Assembly: GCA_022497155.1 (NCBI GenBank)
Contig: MU385723.1
Coordinates: 434,001 to 498,000 of the forward strand
From: Whalleya microplaca
Taxonomy: Eukaryota; Ascomycota; Sordariomycetes; Xylariales; Xylariaceae
Length of the DNA: 64,000 nt
Reading direction: 5' to 3'
Made by a program: the position numbers and the translations under genes. Below, one piece after another: positions 1-10,694 of the stretch (within the stretch, counting starts at the first letter, position 1; every line of letters begins with the position of its first letter). The notes beneath the pieces were generated by a model. It searched no databases. It saw only the letters and a program-made list of their open reading frames with translations, and was not told the DNA's origin.

Positions 1-2
1 GT

Positions 3-581
3 TTAGGCATGCAAGATCTGCGTGTTGATCATCTTGCGAATATTCTCGTATGAGGCGACGTCCATGCCGGAGTATTCGATGCAGGCACTGCCGCAAGGAA
101 CAGGCGTAGGGCCCCCAGAGGTCTTTCCATCGAGAACTGTGCTGAGAACCATGCACGACGGAGGGAGGCCTTCAACCTTGATATGGTTGTCTCCTACAGG
201 GCCGTGGACGGTGATCTTGGATTTCAAGGCGTCATGGAAGCAGTTATCCCAGTTATACTGGGGAACGCCCTTGGGAGCCGGGCCAGGGCCCGGAACCTCT
301 CCTCGCATATCCAACTGATCCGTGATCTCCCGAACGAGTTTCTCGGCATGCTCATAGGCGGCTCGGCGGCGATGTCCGCATGTTTTTTTGGCCCCACAGG
401 CGACACCGGCGCCGACGCCAGCACCGATGGAGCCCGATACCAATCCCGAGGTGAGACCCGAAGTCATAGCTGCCGCTGTAGCAGCGCTAGCTCCCAGTGC
501 GATGAAGACGGGCGGTGCTGGGACAGCCGGCAGGAATGCTAGGCCAGCGATGATTGAGGCGGCGATGGTGGAGGTGCGCAT
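3..581 (-). CDS. Small secreted six-cysteine protein, function unknown
   Basis: Complete single-exon 192-residue protein; the stop lies two bases inside the window edge. The N-terminus is a hydrophobic signal-like segment (residues 1 to about 22), and a second Ala/Gly-rich hydrophobic stretch (about 25-62) carries glycine-zipper-like GxxxG spacing. Six cysteines (62, 68, 114, 143, 163, 167) suggest three disulfides. A basic HRRR stretch at 70-73 could be a processing site. The C-terminal half contains the order PQYNWDNC, LPPSCM and PVPCGSACIEYSGM, a pattern I associate with a family of uncharacterised small secreted proteins of filamentous ascomycetes. No enzymatic motif is seen. Export is inferred; if the second hydrophobic region is retained it could be membrane-associated. 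Effector or toxin roles cannot be assigned from sequence. Confidence 0.7.
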   Translation of the reverse strand: MRTSTIAASIIAGLAFLPAVPAPPVFIALGASAATAAAMTSGLTSGLVSGSIGAGVGAGVACGAKKTCGHRRRAAYEHAEKLVREITDQLDMRGEVPGPGPAPKGVPQYNWDNCFHDALKSKITVHGPVGDNHIKVEGLPPSCMVLSTVLDGKTSGGPTPVPCGSACIEYSGMDVASYENIRKMINTQILHA

Positions 582-2635
582 TTTGCTGTTTGAGCTCTGA
601 AGGGGCTGTGTTTGTTCAAGAAGATTGTTATGGCTTATAAAGAGGCCTGGTGAAAGTTGTATCGTGATAGTGATCTTTCGTTGTCTTTGTGATCTTGATG
701 ATGTGAAAATATCCGAGAACAGAGATGGGAGTGTATCTTATATAGATGTTTTCTTAGAAAGCTATTGCTCTTGAAGTTATCTTAAAGGGTGTAGAAGGAT
801 TTTTGTCGATACTTACCGTAAAAGCATCATTTTCTGAATTTCTATTCTTAGACAACATCCATACCCTACAATATCGATATGATAAACAGCTGTCTAGGCT
901 TTCCACCCACAAGGGCAGTATGAATTCGATGAGATGGAATTCCTGCAACTTAGCTAATGGAAAGATCAACTCGGTGCTCAATTTGGAAAGCTCCTGTATG
1001 TGTGAACCGTATGCACGCCGTCATTGGTGAGTAGAACCACAACATCAACTTGATGGAGAGATATCGTGGGGAACAGAACCTTGTCCATCGGTCGTAGTCA
1101 ACCAAGGATCGTCCACAGTCATACCAGCTCCTCCAGGGCAGAATATGGTCTCATGTTGTACCTAAAGTTTGCATATCTAGTCAAGTGTATAACCAAAGAG
1201 GCTGAAGCCAGTGCAACGAAAATAGCTATCTGTATCTATCTACTATGTACGCTAAACAATAACGTAGGTGAGGCATAATACTGTGGTCAGTTAGCTGAAT
1301 TGTAGATTGCTTCAGAGGTCTATTGTTAAAATTGGTATCGATCCTGTGTGTAGATCATGGTAGGGGTAACAATATAAACATCATTATCACTGATGAATTC
1401 GTGAATCGGCACCTGGAAGTATCAAGGTCCCGTAGATCCTCAGCCAATTAACATATCTTACAAGGCCAGGTGACAAAGTGCGATTGAGCCGCAGCAAACA
1501 TTGAGATCGATCTATAGTTCTAATGCGGCACAGACATTGAATACACAATCCTCCTTCTACACCAACATAGCCAATAAGAGTTATCTGACGCAACAGGCAT
1601 TCGACTCAACTCCTCCCATTGGTGGTTATTGTTGAAGACTGTACCCTGTCGATGATCTGTACTGAATGTTTGTTTTTAGAGTCGTTGATATCCTTTATGG
1701 CAACGAGACTCTTTAGTGGTATACAGAAAATGTCAAGCCATACCAAGGAACAAGAGTATAATCCTCCAAAAGATGCATTAAGTGACTATCAAGTATCAAG
1801 TAGCGATATGTGATAAATAGTTCTTTTCATACATTAAAAACACGTTCGTGGCAGGGGGGGGTGCATTAAACTCGCCTCTAAATTTGACTTCCCTGTCATG
1901 ATTGTGTTTTCGATCCCCACGTGGCCAATAATTCAACGTAGAGATGTCACGTTTCTTTCTAGTTGGGCCCAGCTAGCTTAATCGAGAGACATCCCAGTTC
2001 TGTAAATTAATAGAACTCAGCTCTCTTCACGTCATTAGGCTACAAAAACTTCGCCCAAGTGAGCTGAGCCCCTTCATTACTTCGTGTGTTTATTAGAATA
2101 GGAGTATGGGGGGATTCTTCATGGGGAAAAGCTTAAGGAGCAATAGCACCATATTGAACAAGAGACGAACGAAAACACCTACGCAATGATATGCCTACAC
2201 AGGCTGACACATGTGCTGAGAAAGTGTCAGGGCGAGTTAGAAGATAACCAGCGTATATAGCTTAAATCAATGCCATCTTTAGCGTGGTTATGGTTCAAGC
2301 AGGTGATGGCTACTTTCTTCGTTTCTGTAGTTAGGATAACGTAGGTAAATTATAAAATATAGCAATATTTCTGATAGTTTAGATAGATATATTGGGTATC
2401 TACCCAGTGACTAATGTTGGCTACTTGTCAGGTCACATGACCACCTATTATGGACCCACTTTAATCCCACAGGATTAAAGGCCTTCCTCCTTCACCCTCC
2501 TTTAGTTTAGCTCTCCATCAGACACACACACACACTGCAGATAGCTTCGTTCTAGAGGAATATAGGCCTTTTAGCCATTCTCTTCACACGCAGCCTGAGG
2601 CTCCGTGTACCGTGTCCGTCTATCTCGTTATACTA
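582..2635. other. Intergenic, no gene seen; short CA repeat
   Basis: About 2 kb of AT-leaning sequence between the secreted-protein gene (its promoter is at 582 upward) and the 3' end of the wax-synthase-like gene. Open frames are short and show no family similarity that I recognise. A short CA microsatellite lies at about 2521-2535. No RNA gene or intact repeat was found. Confidence 0.5.
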
Positions 2636-3868
2636 CTACTGACGTAGTTGCATCAAGGCTTGCTTCAAAGACCAACGCAAGGTCTTAGGATATAACCACC
2701 TCGGCGCAACCCAGAAAAACCATGCAAAAACCCAGACAAAACCCAAAGCTTTACCAGCAATTTGCACCTTGTGATTCTTTAACAGTGCTTCATATCCCAT
2801 CTTCCGTGTCATTTTTCTGAAAAGCTTAGAGGCGAAAAGTTCAACCCCCACAATGACAAAATTGGCGCAGAAGAACATGACGTCTCGGCCTGCGTCTCCC
2901 TGGCCCACCCTCCATGCTGCTATGGCATGCGTGACCCCCGACAAGAAGAATATGCCAAACGCGACTACTATCTTATCGATCCAAGAGTGAGGTTTACACA
3001 TCAGAAGACGTCGCGAGACGAGCCGAGACCATAGGGCAAAGCTTGGCGCCGCAATGCGGTGCCAAAACTTGCTCCAAAACCGCTTGACCGTCCAAGCCTC
3101 AGCAGGGTTGCCAAAGAGTGGCGGCCAATCGTCCGGGTCGTCAAGTCGTAGAATGACCACAAATATTACCGAGAGGACCGCATGGTAGGACTCTAGGATC
3201 AACAGGTTCGCCCAAATCCAGGAGACACACATAAATGCACGTAGACGTAGCTGGTGGTATGTGATTGGGTCTTCATCCCACTCGAACAACGGCCGTAGTA
3301 TGGGTTCTTGATCCGGCGTGAAGTCGAACAAAGTGCTAGAGGAAGTAAGGTATTCGCGGAGTTTTTGAACGAGGAGTCGGTCCACGAGGATAATTGCTCC
3401 TGCTTTAAGAGCACGAAAGAGCGCGAACCTCAATAGAACAGGCCAGGGCGTTGATCCAGGGACAGGCCGTGAGAACGATAGGTGTCTAGGATTGTTCCAT
3501 ATTCGACATGCTGCTGAAATGCTCGATTTGCTGGGCGATATGATAACATGGCGGTCGTCTTTGGCCTTGCTAACGCTTGCTGTTTTATCTAGCAGAGAGT
3601 ACTTCTCAACTAACAAGATTTGGGGGAGAATTAGCATGTATATGATACACGTTATTGCTAGGTATGAATCAAGACCAATTGGCCCCATAGACGTCACATC
3701 GCCATTGATAGATGCTAGTGACCAAGCCGTGAGAAGCCATGCTGGAGGCAAGAAGAAAGGGTGAAGCCTTGTGGGAAAGTGGAGGGCTACGGTTGTTAGT
3801 ACCACCGCAGCTACAAAGAGAAATCCAGGCTTCAATGATTCGAGCGAGAATGAGATGAGTGACGACAT
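2636..3868 (-). CDS. Wax-synthase-like membrane-bound O-acyltransferase (MBOAT)
   Basis: Single-exon integral membrane protein of 410 residues. The reading frame extends upstream, but codon 1 of the longer version is GTG; the first ATG in frame is at 3868, just before a hydrophobic segment, so I start there. Several hydrophobic helices are visible (about 15-32, 40-55, 68-88, 215-241, 298-318, 328-347, 372-392). The wax-synthase/MBOAT signature lies at 259-271 (WT-VKRFWSKFWHR) and a histidine in a hydrophobic context, SGVTHAI (His314), is the probable catalytic base. Fungal relatives are ER acyltransferases, often O-acetyltransferases acting on terpenoid or other secondary metabolites (TRI7-like proteins share the domain). 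No polyketide synthase, terpene cyclase, P450 or NRPS lies nearby, so the substrate is unknown. Confidence 0.85.
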   Translation of the reverse strand: MSSLISFSLESLKPGFLFVAAVVLTTVALHFPTRLHPFFLPPAWLLTAWSLASINGDVTSMGPIGLDSYLAITCIIYMLILPQILLVEKYSLLDKTASVSKAKDDRHVIISPSKSSISAACRIWNNPRHLSFSRPVPGSTPWPVLLRFALFRALKAGAIILVDRLLVQKLREYLTSSSTLFDFTPDQEPILRPLFEWDEDPITYHQLRLRAFMCVSWIWANLLILESYHAVLSVIFVVILRLDDPDDWPPLFGNPAEAWTVKRFWSKFWHRIAAPSFALWSRLVSRRLLMCKPHSWIDKIVVAFGIFFLSGVTHAIAAWRVGQGDAGRDVMFFCANFVIVGVELFASKLFRKMTRKMGYEALLKNHKVQIAGKALGFVWVFAWFFWVAPRWLYPKTLRWSLKQALMQLRQ

Positions 3869-4925
3869 TTTAGCTTGTGATCTGGCTACTGAGGAATAGT
3901 GGTAGTCGGGCTTCACGATATCGTGCACCACTTGTTGATATTCATATCTGCTTTCGTGACGACTTACATATACTCGGTCAGCCTACTCACGTTAGAAGCT
4001 TACATGCATATTCCATACAACGTCATCTTCCAGCAAGCATGATTATAGTGTTGAAGGAAGTCAATCCTTGGTATCTAAGTCTGCACTTTAAATAGAAAAT
4101 TATACCGAGGTATTCTCAAATACCAATGCTAGATGGTTTGCAAAAGGGGACTACACGTATATGTCCAGATGGTGTCCACGTGGGAAGAGAACTTGGATTT
4201 GATAGGCTATTTACCTAAGGTCGTTTGCGGTAGTAGCTAAAGTATTTGCGGCTCTGCGGCCTAGTTGGTGCTTAGTTTCGATCCTTTCCGCTGAATCGGA
4301 ATCCTGGAATTGTCCCCTTGCCTGCTTGTCTGCGCTAGCGGACTGTGTATCTAAATCTGCCTTGCCCCGTCGATCTATGACCACCCTTGCCTCAGGGTCG
4401 AAATTGGTTGATCGCTAATTTCGTGATATATCTAGAGTTTTTTGGACTATCAGTTGGATAAGACTTCTGGAAACCATGACTGCTTTTCAAATGTTTATAC
4501 GACTTATCCTCAACCCAGTACCAAGGACACACCATGTCTCGCTACTAAAATACATATATCAGCGAATATCACTGTACTAGCTAATTATAATTGCCTGCGT
4601 GTATATCAATAATTGCGTATCTGATTCTTATCTGTATTGCTTATACATTACCGGCGATCTTTGATTCTTTGCGCATCCTTGTGCATCCTAATCAATCATG
4701 TCCTTTTCAACAGTCGTAGCCTATATGATGCCGTCACTCGAGAAAGTAAGTGATGGGAAAGTGCTCTCATACTTAGGAATTGAAGCTGAGATGGAGGTCA
4801 TCAGCTATTATTAATACATGATGCCGTAGTTTACAAGGTACTACTGCTACGTATCTGTATCCCAGAAGTAAGTGTCACATTTAAGCTAGCTTTCAGGTTC
4901 ATCAGCGATATTAATTCGCCCACAC
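3869..4925. other. Intergenic, no gene seen
   Basis: About 1.06 kb containing the promoter of the MBOAT gene and the 3' flank of the LURP/tubby-like gene. It is AT-rich, and no conserved ORF, RNA gene or repeat was recognised. Confidence 0.5.
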
Positions 4926-5828
4926 CTAACCCGTAGCTCCCGGCACTATTCCAGCTTCTCCCGAAGTAACGGTACTACTTGAAGTCCTGCCTTGGTGCTT
5001 AAGCCCCCAGAGCCTGAGGGCCGTAATGATGACCATGAGAGTAAACCGTTCACCCATTACGTCTACCAGCCCGCCTTTCCTGAACTGGATCTTGAAGGGC
5101 ATGGTCAAGGACCACCTGCTACTCCAGGCAAATACGGCAAGCACTTCCTCGCTGCCATTAGCTATAGCTTCAGACGTCCCACTTGCTGTCCTGCAGTTGC
5201 CCTCTCCGTCATGTTGGGATGACCGCATGAGCTTGAACCCACACGTCCACGGCGGCTCAACCAGCTCCTTATCCTCATCACCATTGCTCTTCCGCCACTC
5301 GAAGTCTTCGCGGCGCAGATGTAGGCCTTGCCCGACTTCGATGGAGAATTGAAACCGGATTGTATTCTGTTTCGTACTCGCGCGCATAATCTCCGTGCTC
5401 ATCTTTGAGGAGGAGCCCGGGAGAGGGGGCAGAGTTATGATGCTATTGAGGGAATATATGTTCCAATTGGGCTCCTCGCCGGCGGCCGCGAGCATTGGGT
5501 GCTTGCCCGTGGGACCATTGTGCAAGATGACGCCCGGTTTGCCAGGCCCCCTACTGGTTAAGCCGGCGTGCGTTGAGACGCAATATAGTCGTTGGTTGCG
5601 GTCTTCACCGAGATGGAACTCTCGTGTGATCTTCCATTGGTAGTACGCATTTATCAGGGAAGGGAATGAGTGGTATGGGGAAACCACGGGGTTCATTAGT
5701 ATTTGGTCATATGTAGGTAGCGTATGGGCATCAGCATTTGGTGCTTGGGTTGTTTCTGTGTACGATGGTGGTGGTGCTGGACCATCATCGGTCGTCGCTT
5801 TAGAGTCTGCCTTTGATAGATTCCCCAT
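4926..5828 (-). CDS. Fungal LURP-one/tubby-C-like domain protein with PPxY motif
   Basis: Single-exon 300-residue protein of unknown function. The N-terminal about 50 residues are low-complexity and polar. They contain PPSY (residues 20-23), a PPxY motif of the kind bound by WW domains of NEDD4/Rsp5-type ubiquitin ligases, and an LPTY (37-40). Residues about 65-285 contain segments I recognise from an uncharacterised fungal family: KPGVILHNGP followed by an Ala-rich stretch, FEWRKS near the middle, and a C-terminal GERFTLMVIITALRLW. That family probably folds like the LURP-one-related/tubby C-terminal barrel; the fold assignment is inference. There is no signal peptide or membrane helix. Its neighbours do not indicate a pathway. 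Confidence 0.7.
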   Translation of the reverse strand: MGNLSKADSKATTDDGPAPPPSYTETTQAPNADAHTLPTYDQILMNPVVSPYHSFPSLINAYYQWKITREFHLGEDRNQRLYCVSTHAGLTSRGPGKPGVILHNGPTGKHPMLAAAGEEPNWNIYSLNSIITLPPLPGSSSKMSTEIMRASTKQNTIRFQFSIEVGQGLHLRREDFEWRKSNGDEDKELVEPPWTCGFKLMRSSQHDGEGNCRTASGTSEAIANGSEEVLAVFAWSSRWSLTMPFKIQFRKGGLVDVMGERFTLMVIITALRLWGLKHQGRTSSSTVTSGEAGIVPGATG

Positions 5829-8085
5829 ATTTCAGCTCTTTAAAACAAAACTATAATAATTGATGCAAATGTCCTGTGTATAGTAGATTTAGGCTAGGGA
5901 ATATAAGATGAGAGCCTCGAACGATTTATAGGAGCTGAATCGAGCGACTAAAATATAGTCATGCTTGGCGAAATGCTAGTTGCCGATCATGGATGACTGG
6001 TTGGTGGCTATGCAAACCCATGTTCAGGCCTTTGAGGATGGAAATCCTAGTCACCAGGTCTCTGGTTCCAAGATTTCGGTGCGTATTCACATGACGTATG
6101 GGTATTGGGTGCGAGCAATCAACGTGAATTGCCTGACCAACGAAACTCAAGGGATGATGAACGTGCTTTCGCCAACCAACTGTGCCGCACTTGGCTTGGT
6201 TGTATAATGTGTTACATATCTATATAGACTTCCCAGCCGCAGTATTCCTCTATTTTCTTTCTGTCACTTTGTTCATTCTACATCAATATTTGAGCTCTTA
6301 AAAGCTGCTTTAGTTTAATATATGGAAAGTCAAATAGTTGACTGTCGGGACACTCGAGTATTCTACTCCTAGCATCAAAACTCAAGTGACCGATACCTGA
6401 TCATCCGTTCACTCCCGTCCTCTTCGTAGAGAATTATGAGGAAACCACTATCTCGTACATGATATTTCGAAAGTATTATGAGTTTTCTACCCCTTCGTGG
6501 CTAAGTCCTATGTTCGTTGATTGGCATACTCTTAACGTCAAGAAGAAATACCCCACTATGGATATCTTAGACGAAATATTGGATAGAGGCGCCTGATTAC
6601 GACTCACGATAAAGGCAGGCAATTCTGGGTGGAAGACTAGATTGTCTAGTAAAGACTCGAGGAATATTATATAAGAACAGCTAAGAGTACTTTCTTTATT
6701 TATAATACTCTTACGAGACATTTTTATTTAGAGCAATAAAATATAAAATAAATATAACATTGAATCCAGTGCAAAACTCTAATTTCATTATGTATTTACA
6801 AGTTCATTGGACTTTAGCAAAAGCACTACCGCTCATCACTGAAGGAAGCAATATACTGGCATATAGCTAGGAGGGCATGTGCTTGTAGCAATAGACATAG
6901 TGAACCATAAGTTTTCATAATTCCACTAATGCCTAAGCCAAATTGAATAATTATAAATTGTTCTCTTCGGATATATACTCTACCTAGAATTGATATATTG
7001 TCAAGCGAAATTGTTATGAACTTTGCAGTTGCTAGTCTAAGTATAGAAAAAACCGCACCAGTTACTCCCACTCTTGATTTCTAATTTAGAAGCGAGGATA
7101 AGCAAGATGACATCTGACGGAAGATGACAATATTTACTTATGAGTTGCCTGCGCTGACCCCGCGCAAGGTGATTAGAAAAGCTACCGGATAAACCAGGGA
7201 TATCACAGCTTATTAGATGGGTGCCCTTATACTGGATATGGATGCTGTACAATATTAGGAGCTAATTTGCCCGCTTAAGAGTAGGTCTATCCTTGCAGAC
7301 TAGTTATCTTACCGCGTAAAAGTCTATCTACAAGAGATGCCAAACATTTATGCTTTTAGAAAATACACTTGCTTCCCAGATGATGTCATACAGCATACTT
7401 CAGTTATTCTCCAATCTGTCTGTGACTCCTATTCATGAATCGCGGGTGTAACGAGCCCACAAGGTTGGTGGTCAGTTGTCCTGTCAGCTACAAGTGCGAC
7501 ATGAGAACGTTATTGAGACGGCATAGCAATGTTACGGCTAGATACTCTTTATAATTCCATTTATATTTATTTTAGGAACAGCTGGTCCCCCCAGTGAAAC
7601 AAGACAGAAGAGTGTACCACAAGGGGGATCTTAGTACATATAAGGACAGTAGAAGCCCTCTTAGTACTTCAAGATACGTAAACTGCTGTATCGACTCCAG
7701 TTGACGGCAATGGTATCTTGTATTTCCCTGTCCAATAATTCAAAATTGAAGGAGACAACACAAGCGATGGGACCTCGACATTTGGAGTCCCTGGGGGGAC
7801 CATGGAACACCGTCATCTGCGATTGATGTACTTTCTATCGCATGTGTCAAGTTCTTCTGTCCGGAAAGTTTGTCAGGCTCCAGTAGTCGCTCCGGTTCCT
7901 AGTTGGGTGAATAGAAAGCACAGGTTGCCCCCGAGTCTCGGATATTCATCGGATGATCATATTCCTGCATTGCAGCCAACCTGTGTATGCTCTTTTCACC
8001 TCTGACCTGTGTTAAATATTTTTGGCGCATTCTATTACCTATAGCCGAAGCGTTTGTGGTAGCTTGATGGGCTAGGCGCAAAATC
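5829..8085. other. AT-rich intergenic block, no gene seen
   Basis: About 2.3 kb, strongly AT-rich around 6650-7050, with many TA steps and only short, stop-interrupted frames. Such blocks in filamentous ascomycetes are often decayed repeats altered by repeat-induced point mutation, but I could not identify a transposon domain, terminal repeat or target-site duplication, so a transposon origin is only a possibility. Confidence 0.4.
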
Positions 8086-9540
8086 CTAATTCGCTTTCAC
8101 ATAGTTTCCTGCGTATCATCCGTTAATTCGGAATAGGTCCGACGCTATTTCAAAAGACACTCACCAGGGAATTGCCCTTGCTTCCCATGACATTTGCCGG
8201 TCCACCATTCATTCTCGTTCTGTGTCCTGCTGACGATTTCTATTATATCTCCTGCCCTGAAACTCAAATCACCCTCAGCCTGTGCTGAGTAATCGTACAA
8301 TGCAGTGACAGTTTCTGCCGCTGGTGCTCCACTGAGACGACTGGGCTTCGGTTTCGGCGGAGGTGGTTTCGGTTTCCCTGCTGCCAGGGCCGCCAAGCCT
8401 GGAGAGCTTGGCTTTAGGGACGGGGACACAGGTGACTTCAGAGGAACAGTAGAAGCGGAATAGGGCGGAGGGGGATTCTCTGCACCATCTGACTGCGATT
8501 GTTGGCCAAATTTTGTAGATGCGAAGGTCGGGGTGGATGGTGAGCCTGCAGTGAGCAGCCCGGCGGGCTTGGGGCCCGCCTCAATTGCTGCTGGCTTCTG
8601 TCCATGTTTGGGCGGCGGTCTCTTCTGACCACTTGTTTTGAATCTTACGATGGTTAATAACTCCGTCTGTTCCTGAATATCAGCTCGCTTCGCAAGGAAC
8701 GCCTCTTCCACGTCCAGTGTGAGGTTGAAGTATCCAATATCGCAGTGCTGCATCTTTTCGTGTAGGGTATAGAAGATGTTGAGCTGCATGTAATAGAATG
8801 ATTGGAAAAGCGGCTGGATGAATTCGCGCTCAAGCTTGAATAGCTTAGGCAGTTCATCCTTGAGTAGATCATTGAAGTAATTAAACTCCTGGGTAGCCTG
8901 CTCAAGATCAGACTCGGCCTTCCACAGAGCCTTCTCGTCCTTGGCACTCTTCTCCTTCTTCTCCTGCAGCTTCTTGAGCGTTGCATTGCGGCGGTCGAAA
9001 TCTAACTTTTTGTGCTCACGCTTCGTCGCAGTCTTCCTGATAACCTTGAGGACGTCAAGCAACTCATTAGCAGGGCGGATGACACGCGCATCAATCATCT
9101 CCAGCTCTGGCTTGAGTGACTCCTGCAAGTCCTTGACTACGGCCTCGTACTCTTCGCAAGCACGGATGCCCTCGGGGTTACTGTCGATGGTCAGGGCGTC
9201 AGGATCCGACATGCGACCCGTTATGGGCTTGTAGATCTCGGTCATCGCATGGCTGAACTCGATCTGGTGGTTGAGCATGCCATTAATGGCATCGAAGTAC
9301 TTCTTGCTTTCATCGTGAAGGCGCTTGGTTTCCACCTCGAGCTCCTGGAAACGCCGCTCAGCATCGATGAAGACAGGATCCTTGCTGTGTTCGCCGATGT
9401 TAAACTTGGCCTTGAATTGTTGGGGTGCCTGTGAGTTTGGGGGGTTGTTGGTTAGCTCCCGTTACACCATCTCGGTCGCGCGCATGTTGCATTTTTTCAC
9501 TTACTCGGACCACGCTCTTCTGGAAGCCTCGGAAGCTCAT
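8086..9540 (-). CDS. rvs167: BAR-SH3 endocytosis protein Rvs167 (amphiphysin-like)
   Basis: Three coding exons: 9540-9505, 9428-8165 and 8108-8086. Introns are 76 nt (9504-9429) and 56 nt (8164-8109). The product is 440 residues. The first exon encodes 12 residues (MSFRGFQKSVVR), continuing as APQQFKAKFNIGEHSKDP, the conserved Rvs167 start. An N-BAR domain covers about residues 6-260 and includes a charged KKLDF...KLQEKKEKSAKDEK helix. A Gly/Pro/Ala-rich linker follows, then an SH3 domain at 386-440 (ALYDY at 388-392, the WW pair in ENEWWTGK, and FPGNYV at the end). The last 23-nt exon is needed to finish the SH3 domain; reading through the intron gives a wrong ECLLK end. The protein acts with Rvs161-type BAR partners in actin-dependent membrane scission at endocytic sites. 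Divergent from nfs1. Confidence 0.93.
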
Positions 9541-10694
9541 CTCTGTACAAATAGAGGGTATGGCGTATATGGCGTAGTGACGATGGCGGGGTACTGATTG
9601 GGATCGTGAAAGGCTTCAATGTCGGCTTGCGAAAGCCCCGCGCACATTCGAAAAAACTGTCGCCAATAAGAACAAATGCTGGTTTACGGTTATACTCGCT
9701 TGAGGGAATAGAGAAGCAGAACAGGAGTGTCAAGACAATTAATGATTTCGTTTGGTAGTTAAGGGCACCAAGGCAGAGTCAGTTAACCTGGTTCGGGTTC
9801 GGGCTTTGGCCACTGACGACGCCGGCTTTTGTGGCAGTGCGCAGTGCGGGCTCGCGCAGGCCCCCGTTGACTATTGTGGCTTAGTGATGTCAGCTAGGGG
9901 GGGCTGTTAGGGTATGTACAGGTTACTCAGAGGTATTCAACAAAGAAAATCTGAGAGGTCACTGGCAGCAAAAAGAATAAGAGGACAGCATACATGTAGG
10001 TGGTAGATATGTAGTACAGGCCGATGTGTTTATTTTGCAGAGAGTTCAGTCATCTACAGTACCCGCATGCGTAGCTGGCACGATACACAAGTAGGTATGG
10101 AGAGATATCCGAATATCCGTGTCGCATCGTCATTTACTACAGCGACATAAGGTTATTTCCGAACAGCCGTGATGTGTGGCTTGGGTTTGGAAAGGCCTTC
10201 CTTTATGTTCTACTTGAGCTGAAAACGCTTGGCAAGGGAGCCATTCAACGTCATCTTTGTGCTGCGCCTAATAGTGTGCATACCAATGTCACTGCAACCA
10301 ATCCCATTACATCTAGATAGGCTAGTATCAATATGGACTAGTGCACCCTATCTGGGTACCAAGGTACTTAGGCACCTAGCCGAGAGATAAGCTGATAAGC
10401 TGATAAGATGATGGAGGTTTATCCGATCTACATATGTACATGGATATCTAAGTTTTTCCAGCTAAAACCATATGTACTCAAGTACTGCCGCTGCGAGGTC
10501 CCGCCCTTCACACATGGCTTGAGCGTTTCGGACATCGATTCTCGGGGTCGGAGCTAGCTTTAGTTCGACTTTTCGATTATTTCGTTTTGAATTTCGCCAT
10601 CCATCTTTCGAGCATCTTTCCTCCTTCAACCCTCTCTTTCTCCTACACCTATTTTCTCTCCTTCTACTCTGTCTGGTATCTCACCTCTACCATC
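9541..10694. promoter_or_regulatory. Divergent promoter region between rvs167 and nfs1
   Basis: A 1.15-kb spacer separates the start codons of two divergent housekeeping genes. The nfs1-proximal end carries a pyrimidine-rich tract (about 10615-10672), typical just upstream of or around transcription starts in filamentous fungi, and three GATAA boxes near 10386-10406. No gene was found inside. Confidence 0.55.
10386..10406 (+). promoter_or_regulatory. Triple GATAA array upstream of nfs1
   Basis: Three GATAA boxes at 10386-10390, 10394-10398 and 10402-10406, spaced exactly 8 bp apart, about 290 bp before the nfs1 start codon. The second and third read AGCTGATAA, one base away from ATCWGATAA, the site reported for fungal iron-responsive GATA repressors of the SreA type. 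Control of a Fe-S cluster gene by such a factor is plausible but inferred; nitrogen (AreA-type) or light GATA factors also bind GATA boxes. Confidence 0.45.

Noticed and set aside
2636..5828. A secondary-metabolite cluster around the wax-synthase-like acyltransferase
   Set aside because: No backbone synthase, P450, transporter or cluster regulator in the neighbouring 10 kb.
10587..10694. 36-codon upstream extension of nfs1
   Set aside because: It has no ATG (would begin with TTG), lies in a pyrimidine-rich leader, and the presequence begins at the ATG at 10695.
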